Source: Novosphingobium acidiphilum DSM 19966 | GTDB lineage: Bacteria > Pseudomonadota > Alphaproteobacteria > Sphingomonadales > Sphingomonadaceae | Direction of reading: 5' to 3' | Length of the DNA: 64,000 nt | Assembly (NCBI RefSeq): GCF_000429005.1 | Contig: NZ_AUBA01000004.1 | Location: 195,142-259,141, forward strand | Shown here: one piece after another, positions 59,657 to 64,000 of the stretch | Position numbering within the stretch: position 1 is the first letter of the stretch | Layout of the letters: every line of letters begins with the position of its first letter | Made by a program: the position numbers and the translations under genes | The notes under the pieces: generated by a model | Told to the model about the DNA's origin: nothing | The model's input: only the letters and a program-made list of their open reading frames with translations | The model's database searches: none

Positions 59657-59921
59657 GATATTCCCTTCTAAAATATCCAAGGAAGCCAGTTAGCGCGGCA
59701 ATCGCTAAGAGCACAACGTGTCTGTCCATCGGGAAGCATATTCGGACTGGCAAAATCTGGATCGGCTCTGATCAGGACCTGCGATGCTACACTTATACGA
59801 ATGATATCATTTACTTGGGATATACCAAGGCAAAGCACCATTTGGACGCTGATTTATCAATGCCAACATGGCGCGTGCTGACGTGCTATCCAGTAGATTC
59901 ACTCAAACAGGAATGCGCATC

Positions 59922-60665
59922 ATGTCACACGTCCTCCAACGCATTTTGCTCGCAACCAGCCTGGCGTTCATCGCCATGCCCGCATCTGCCGAACCGACGC
60001 ATCTGATGATCCGCGCCTTGAGCGAGGACGCCAAATTCATTGGCGATCATTCTGGCGGCGTCGAAGTCACCGTGCGTGACGCAACGACCCATCAGGTGTT
60101 GAGCAAGGGCATAATCCAAGGCGGGACCGGGGACACCGATCGCATCATGAAATCGCCCAAAGCGCGCGGCGCCACGCTGTCTGATGCCCAGACCGCCGGG
60201 TTTGACGCCGTGATCGACATTGCCCGGCCCACGCTGGTGGAAGTCGAGGCGCACGGCCCGATGGGACAACCGACTGCGGCAATCACAGTTCGTTCGGCTA
60301 TGTGGGTAATACCAGGCCAAGCCGTGATTGGTGATGGATGGGTGCTGAAATTTGCAGGGCTGCTGATTACCCCAAACCTAACCCGCGCCGCTGATGGCAT
60401 CGCAAGACTCGATGCAAAAGTTACGATGATGTGCGGTTGCCCAATCAGCCCGGGAGGCCTGTGGGACGAAGCCAATTACCGCATCGAAGCCGATGTTCTT
60501 GATCACGGCGCTGTCGTAAATCACGTGCGCCTGCACTATGCTGGGCAGCCAAGCCAGTTTACCGCAGACATGCCACACCAGACCGGGCGCGATCTAATCG
60601 TCAGGATTGTTGCTGTACAATCAAACGCCCTGAACACGGGTGTGGTGGAGCTTCCGATGCGCTGA
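59922..60665 (+). CDS. Exported protein with CGCP motif, unknown function
   Basis: A 247-residue protein with a signal peptide (MSHVLQRILLATSLAFIAMPASAE). The mature part looks beta-rich (HLMIRALSEDAKFIGDHSGGVEVTVRD). It has a pair of cysteines in MMCGCPISPGGLWDEANYRI that could bind a metal, haem or sulfur. ATG at 59922 follows AGGA. I do not know the family. It closes the sulfur cargo. The 5' gap holds the dyads AATGATATCATT (59800-59811) and CTTGG-GATATA-CCAAG (59814-59829). Confidence 0.65.
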   Translation: MSHVLQRILLATSLAFIAMPASAEPTHLMIRALSEDAKFIGDHSGGVEVTVRDATTHQVLSKGIIQGGTGDTDRIMKSPKARGATLSDAQTAGFDAVIDIARPTLVEVEAHGPMGQPTAAITVRSAMWVIPGQAVIGDGWVLKFAGLLITPNLTRAADGIARLDAKVTMMCGCPISPGGLWDEANYRIEADVLDHGAVVNHVRLHYAGQPSQFTADMPHQTGRDLIVRIVAVQSNALNTGVVELPMR

Positions 60666-60707
60666 GCCAAAAAAATGTGCGTGAGCCGCCACTGGTTTCC
60701 AGGCAGG

Positions 60708-60998
60708 TTATCCACCAACGGGGCTCTCGCCGTACTTACGCAGGACATCGTCGAACGCTTCGGCCATGAGGGTCTGCAGACTGATGCCTTGCTTGCGCGC
60801 ACAAAGGTGCATGGCGAGCGACATCTCGGGTGAGAAGTAGGCTGAGATGGCCTTGCGGCCAATACGGCTTGGCGGAGGGCGTGATGGAATTGTTCGGTCC
60901 GGCTCGTGATGGATGGGTCTTGGCGGAACAGAGTTCTCTGGCAGACCTGATCGCACGGCGGCCGTTGGCTTGTCGGCGAGATTTGCAAATCGGCTCAT
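60708..60998 (-). CDS. Ribbon-helix-helix partner of ParA
   Basis: A 96-residue protein; the N-terminal 50 residues are basic and Pro-rich, the C-terminal part (GRKAISAYFSPEMSLAMHLCARKQGISLQTLMAEAFDDVLRKYG) is a ribbon-helix-helix fold of the ParG/CopG kind. It starts 4 bases after the ParA stop. ParA systems of this class use such small DNA-binding partners in place of ParB. It probably binds the ACATGT repeats nearby. Confidence 0.78.
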   Translation of the reverse strand: MSRFANLADKPTAAVRSGLPENSVPPRPIHHEPDRTIPSRPPPSRIGRKAISAYFSPEMSLAMHLCARKQGISLQTLMAEAFDDVLRKYGESPVGG

Positions 60999-61002
60999 TT
61001 GT

Positions 61003-61650
61003 TCACACCTCAACATGTTGGCTGATGGACATGTTCACATGTGCGCATGCCCACATGTGAAGGGCGACGATTTCTGCCGTCGCTTTGCCATCTGGCTCGA
61101 ATTCCAAAACGGACGCTCCCGCGGCACTTGCATGGCGGTAGGCGGCACGGTCGGGCAGTAGGTGCGGACAGGCCTCAATTCCGAACCCACGCACCAGATC
61201 GATCGCGTCCTGATAGATCTTGGGCGCGTTCGGCGGGCCAGCGGTGAACACCACGAACGCCGGCTTGTCGAATAGCCGGATCAGCTTGACCGTCGTCCGG
61301 ATCGCCGCAAGGTCAAACGCGCTCGGGCGACACGGGATGAGCACCAGGTCAGCCACTTCGACAGCACGGCTCGCCGCGCTGTCCGCATGGGGTGGCGTAT
61401 CGACGACGATGAAAGTCGCGCCCTGTGCTATGGCCTGTTCGACCTTGTGCTGAATGCGAGGCGGCGCACTGTCGATCACTTCCGGCGCTCGGTCGTTTCG
61501 CCAGGAACCCCATTGGCTAGCGGTCGCCTGCGCATCGGTATCGATAATGAGGGTAATCTGACCAACTGCCTCGGCAGCAGCGGCGAGGTTCACCGCCAGC
61601 GTGGTTTTTCCTGAGCCGCCCTTCTGGCTCACAATCGCAATTGTTGACAT
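61003..61650 (-). CDS. parA: ParA-type partition ATPase
   Basis: A 215-residue deviant-Walker ATPase: VSQKGGSGKTTLAVNLA (8-24), DTDAQATASQWGSW, VVDTPPHADS. Small ParA of plasmid type Ib. It moves replicons to daughter cells and may also sense copy number. The last residues are encoded by the palindromic ACATGT array. The ATG at 61650 is preferred to a TTG two codons earlier. Confidence 0.88.
   Translation of the reverse strand: MSTIAIVSQKGGSGKTTLAVNLAAAAEAVGQITLIIDTDAQATASQWGSWRNDRAPEVIDSAPPRIQHKVEQAIAQGATFIVVDTPPHADSAASRAVEVADLVLIPCRPSAFDLAAIRTTVKLIRLFDKPAFVVFTAGPPNAPKIYQDAIDLVRGFGIEACPHLLPDRAAYRHASAAGASVLEFEPDGKATAEIVALHMWACAHVNMSISQHVEV
61034..61061. repeat. parS-like repeat array
   Basis: TTCACATGTG (61034-61043) and CACATGTGAA (61052-61061) form a perfect dyad with an 8-base spacer. 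Further ACATGT copies lie at 61013-61018 and 61029-61034, and TTCACATGTTCACGTG is before parA (61660-61675). Repeats at both ends of parA fit a centromere and operator for the ribbon-helix-helix protein. Confidence 0.65.
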
Positions 61651-61695
61651 GTTCAATCCTTCACATGTTCACGTGTGGTCATGCGCACGGGTGGG

Positions 61696-62817
61696 TCAGT
61701 GTGCACTGGCCTGATGCGGCGGAATGCTCACTGGTTGGGAGCTGGCCGCCCGCCTGGCACCACCGTCCCGTTTTTGGGGCCAGGAAGCTTCGGCCTCGAC
61801 GCAGACACAACTGACAGCCGGGTCGAGGCGCTGAGCTACGGTCAGGATGTCTTTGCCGAAATTGGCCTCGACCCAGTTGCGCATGAAGTCCGAGCGGACA
61901 ATCACCCGCAGCCTCGGCCCGCCGAACTGGTAAGCAGCCAGGCTGAGGTAGTTGGTCCAGTCCCCCTCGGAGACTGCTGCCTGCAAGGTTTGGCGAAGCT
62001 GCAATGATCGACCGGTTTCCAGCGACAGGGCCTTGACCGGTGAGTGATCCTGCAATGCTCGGGATTCCTGCCCGGCAGTTGGCAGGTTCGCACAGAAGAG
62101 CACACCAGCTTTCCCTGCCCGCATCACCGAGGAATGTAGCAAAGGGATACGCGCCGACCAAAGCGCGTCCCAGTTGGCCCGCCGATCCCCCCTGCCCAGC
62201 CAATGCTGATGGAAGGCTTCCGCTTCGGCCTCGTAGGCACCGTGTGGCCACTGCTCGGCAAGCTCCCAGGCCGTTGACGGCAGTTGGTCGATCGTGGGCG
62301 CCAACCAGTCGTCTGCAATCGGCTTGCGTGGCACGTCAGACCTCGGGGGGCTTTGGGGGGAGTCTATAAGGTTTGATTCTAGCTCTCTATAAGGGGTGAC
62401 AAGGTGGTCACCCCCTCCCCCGTCCATTGGACACCCCGGGGGTGACGGTCTGTCACCGGGGGGTGACGGTCTGCCGCGGTTTGACTCGGCATTTCGGGAG
62501 GGGGGTGACTGTTGGTCACCCGGGTAGATGTAGCCGACCAGTTCGAAGCAATTGGCTTGCTGGCCCCCATCACGCCGCGATCGTGCGACGCGCCGGATCA
62601 AGCCCCTGCCACCATCGGCCTTCGGCGTCTCCAGCAGCCGCAAAGCGCGCTGTACAGAACGCTCCGATATCTCGACGACCGTGGCGATGTCATTGACCCT
62701 GCGAAATTCACAGATGCCGTCGGCGCGGGCCCAGTTGGCGAGTTCGATCAGCACGGCTTTGGCGTATGGGCAACCGCAGACCTGCAGCTTGGCCCATCCC
62801 ATGGTTTCGACGCTCAT
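61696..62817 (-). CDS. Plasmid replication initiator-like HTH protein
   Basis: A 373-residue protein. A winged HTH lies at residues 15-85 (YAKAVLIELANWARADGICEF, NDIATVVEISERSVQRALRLLE), then a Pro/Gly/Arg-rich linker whose DNA holds iterons, then a C-terminal region (about 290-345: LRVIVRSDFMRNWVEANFGKDIL) resembling the DnaA N-terminal domain. Such proteins start replication of alphaproteobacterial plasmids. It is followed by ParA. The start at 62817 follows GGAG. Confidence 0.78.
   Translation of the reverse strand: MSVETMGWAKLQVCGCPYAKAVLIELANWARADGICEFRRVNDIATVVEISERSVQRALRLLETPKADGGRGLIRRVARSRRDGGQQANCFELVGYIYPGDQQSPPSRNAESNRGRPSPPGDRPSPPGCPMDGGGGDHLVTPYRELESNLIDSPQSPPRSDVPRKPIADDWLAPTIDQLPSTAWELAEQWPHGAYEAEAEAFHQHWLGRGDRRANWDALWSARIPLLHSSVMRAGKAGVLFCANLPTAGQESRALQDHSPVKALSLETGRSLQLRQTLQAAVSEGDWTNYLSLAAYQFGGPRLRVIVRSDFMRNWVEANFGKDILTVAQRLDPAVSCVCVEAEASWPQKRDGGARRAASSQPVSIPPHQASAH
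62393..62520. repeat. GGTGAC iterons within the replication gene, candidate origin
   Basis: Three dyads GGTGAC-N5/6-GTCACC stand at 62395-62412, 62441-62457 and 62504-62520. A single GGTGAC is at 62462-62467; GGGGGTGACGGTCTG is repeated at 62438 and 62459, 21 bases apart. They occupy the low-complexity linker of the initiator gene. Origins inside the initiator gene are known in repABC and related plasmids. Confidence 0.7.
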
Positions 62818-63006
62818 CAGCGTGCTCCGCCAACAAAACCTCGACCACCCCGCGCAAGGCAAAATTCAGCCTTGCGCCACGCGACTTCCGCACCCAAGAT
62901 GCGGGTATTCGGTCGGCTCGGAATTCGCTCAAAACGGTGCCGTTTTCGGCTCCCGAGCGGTTTACAGCCCTTCGGTAAGCTATTGATAAGTAAGGACGGG
63001 TGAGGA

Positions 63007-63018
63007 TAGCGGTTTACA
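63007..63018 (+). repeat. Terminal 12-mer of element B
   Basis: TAGCGGTTTACA here matches the minus-strand sequence at 25599-25610 beside the integrase; a shorter copy (GCGGTTTACA) is at 62957-62966. Matching motifs just inside both ends suggest integrase arm sites. Confidence 0.6.
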
Positions 63019-63051
63019 CGAAAACCGTTGAAAATCAACGATCCACCAGGA

Positions 63052-63096
63052 ATCATAATCCGCGTGTCGGGGGTTCGAGTCCCTCCTCCGCTACCA
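63052..63096 (+). repeat. att site copy 3, right end of element B
   Basis: Exact 45-base copy of the tRNA 3' part. The sequence before it does not complete a tRNA. It closes element B and is followed by a repeat like that next to att copy 1. Confidence 0.9.
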
Positions 63097-63150
63097 ATTT
63101 TCCCAATTATCACATTTGGTTGGCCCTCATTTGGGGACTCAAAACCATTC

Positions 63151-63296
63151 ACACGGTTTCTCGCACGGTTTTGGGCCGTGCGAGCACGGTGTGCGACGGT
63201 GCTTCACGGGTTGCGGAACGGTCGTGTCACACGACTGATCATCGTTGGGTTCAAATTTGCGTTTGCAGGGTTGTGCAGCGTGATAGCGCTGCGTTG
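63151..63296. repeat. Dispersed repeat, copy 3, beside att copy 3
   Basis: Starts with two CACGGTTT units (63151-63158, 63164-63171) and continues as in the copy at 22081, including CACGACTGATCATCGTTGGG. It begins 55 bases after att copy 3, against 53 for copy 1. It probably marks the left end of a third element of the A type. The gap 63097-63400 holds nothing else. Confidence 0.75.
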
Positions 63297-63400
63297 TAGG
63301 TATCCACGCATGCCCAGCTTCCAATGGCGGCCACCGGAGTGTACGCTATTCGGCCAACTCGAGACTGCGCCCGTTGCTGCAACCGTAGGAGCCACCCGCC

Positions 63401-63739
63401 ATGAGCCTTGATGATGTCATCATCCCGCCTGAATCGGCAGAGGAAGCCCAGCTAAGGAGGAACTTGCAGAGCAGGTGGTGGGAGAAGCTAGCTGCTCGAC
63501 CTGCCGCGACCCTTCACAGACATATCACGCCGGGCAAGCTGCTGATGTTCGGTTCGGAGTCAGGCGAACAATGCCTGATCGCTCCGGGCATTTCGCTCGA
63601 TTATGTCGTTTTTGCGGACAGCAGTGGTATTAGTCTGCACTGTGATCGTGTCCCACGGCGTGGTGTAGCTTATTGGGGCCACCACCGATTTCGGCGTCAG
63701 TTTGAGCCGATCATGCGCCGGGCACAGCCGATAGCATGA
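63401..63739 (+). pseudogene. Hypothetical gene interrupted by an insertion sequence
   Basis: The open frame gives 112 residues from an ATG with GGAG upstream (MSLDDVIIPPESAEEAQLRRNLQSRWWEKLA). Around residue 78 (after SGISLHCD) the frame seems to run into insertion-sequence DNA, and its end overlaps the 3' end of a transposase on the other strand. The original protein was longer. No family is recognised. Confidence 0.5.
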
Positions 63740-64000
63740 CGATGGGATTGTCGCTGAGTGGCGCCATTGTTTCAAGCGTCATGTAGCGTGCGCGCTGGAC
63801 GGCCCATTCGTCGGATTGCTCCATGAGGATGGCGCCGATCAGGCGGGTGATCGCGCCTTCGTTGGGGAAGATCCCGACCACTTCGGTGCGGCGTTTGATC
63901 TCGCCATTCAGGCGTTCGATGGGATTCGTGCTGTGCAACTTGGCCCGATGTTCCTTGGGGAACGTCATGTAGGCCAGTACGTCAGGTTCGGCATCATCCA
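63711..64000 (-). mobile_element. IS256-family transposase, 3' part
   Basis: About 95 C-terminal codons are visible and run off the window. HSTNPIERLNGEIKRRTEVVGIFPN and AITRLIGAILMEQSDEWAVQRARYMT are the conserved end of IS256-type (mutator-like) transposases, with the catalytic glutamate in RLNGEIKRR. The rest of the element lies outside. Its terminal repeat is probably near 63640-63670 (around GATCGTGTCCCACGGCG), low confidence. Confidence 0.85.

Larger units (their letters stand above)
25540..63096. mobile_element. Integrated element B: plasmid-like island with sulfur cargo (37.6 kb)
   Basis: It is bounded by att copies 2 and 3. A tyrosine recombinase lies 69 bases inside the left end. 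The 12-mer TAGCGGTTTACA occurs inverted at both ends (25599-25610 on minus, 63007-63018 on plus), supporting the limits. Plasmid-type genes flank the cargo: truncated ParB, toxin-antitoxin pairs, HU and a strawberry-notch helicase on the left; ParA, a ribbon-helix-helix protein and a replication protein with iterons on the right. No relaxase or conjugative pilus gene is visible. The best reading is a plasmid that acquired an integrase, or an element that captured plasmid genes. Confidence 0.8.

Noticed and set aside
62400..62520. CRISPR array
   Set aside because: The GGTGAC repeats are short, palindromic and inside a coding frame, with no regular spacers; iterons explain them better.

Overview
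The window looks like chromosomal DNA of a high-GC alphaproteobacterium, most likely a sphingomonad. Indications are the TonB-dependent receptor, a small exported CC_3452-like protein, the gene style, and accessory genes typical of sphingomonad plasmids. No ribosomal RNA or taxonomic marker is present, so the genus is not settled.

Bases 1-21950 are ordinary chromosome. An ABC ATPase with a YtrA-like GntR regulator is followed by a secreted M42 peptidase, a secreted amidohydrolase, a PhyH oxygenase, and an exported molybdenum hydroxylase pair of the isoquinoline 1-oxidoreductase type. A polyamine locus then holds an aminotransferase (6306-7691), gamma-glutamyl-GABA hydrolase, a PotABC-type importer, gamma-glutamylputrescine oxidase and synthetase, a PotD/F-type binding protein, and a TonB-dependent receptor. 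Together these could carry putrescine across both membranes and convert it towards GABA. No PuuC-like aldehyde dehydrogenase was found.

A tRNA with a CAT anticodon (21952-22028) is an integration site. Its last 45 bp recur at 25495-25539 and 63052-63096, giving two tandem elements and probably the start of a third. Element A (22029-25539) has no integrase. It carries a Nudix hydrolase, an EVE-like/HNH nuclease and a BrnT-type toxin-antitoxin module. Element B (25540-63096, 37.6 kb) has its own tyrosine recombinase and plasmid-derived genes at both ends: a truncated ParB, ParDE, a Phd/PemK-like pair, HU and a methyltransferase/strawberry-notch helicase on the left; ParA, a ribbon-helix-helix protein and a replication protein with GGTGAC iterons on the right. 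I see no relaxase or conjugation genes.

The cargo of element B (about 37-60.7 kb) is a coherent sulfide and reactive-sulfur island. A divergent promoter near 46.1 kb drives sulfide:quinone oxidoreductase, a DUF2892 protein, a TolC-type channel, persulfide dioxygenase, a TauE-type exporter and an AhpD-like protein in one direction. In the other direction it drives rhodanese, an RND adaptor and pump, a BigR/SqrR-like ArsR sensor, TrxC and a truncated haemoglobin. Around it lie a TsdA-like cytochrome, cytochrome bd oxidase (cydABX) with a DsrE protein, CydDC, a second ArsR with a 1-Cys peroxiredoxin, and a METTL7-like methyltransferase. The idea is oxidation of sulfide to persulfide and then sulfite or thiosulfate, export of products, and respiration through a sulfide-tolerant oxidase. 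The split RND pump inside this circuit is the most interesting possibly undescribed component. Remnants of an older, decayed RND operon sit at 34.3-37.1 kb. The window ends in a third element or flank with a gene cut by an IS256-type transposase.
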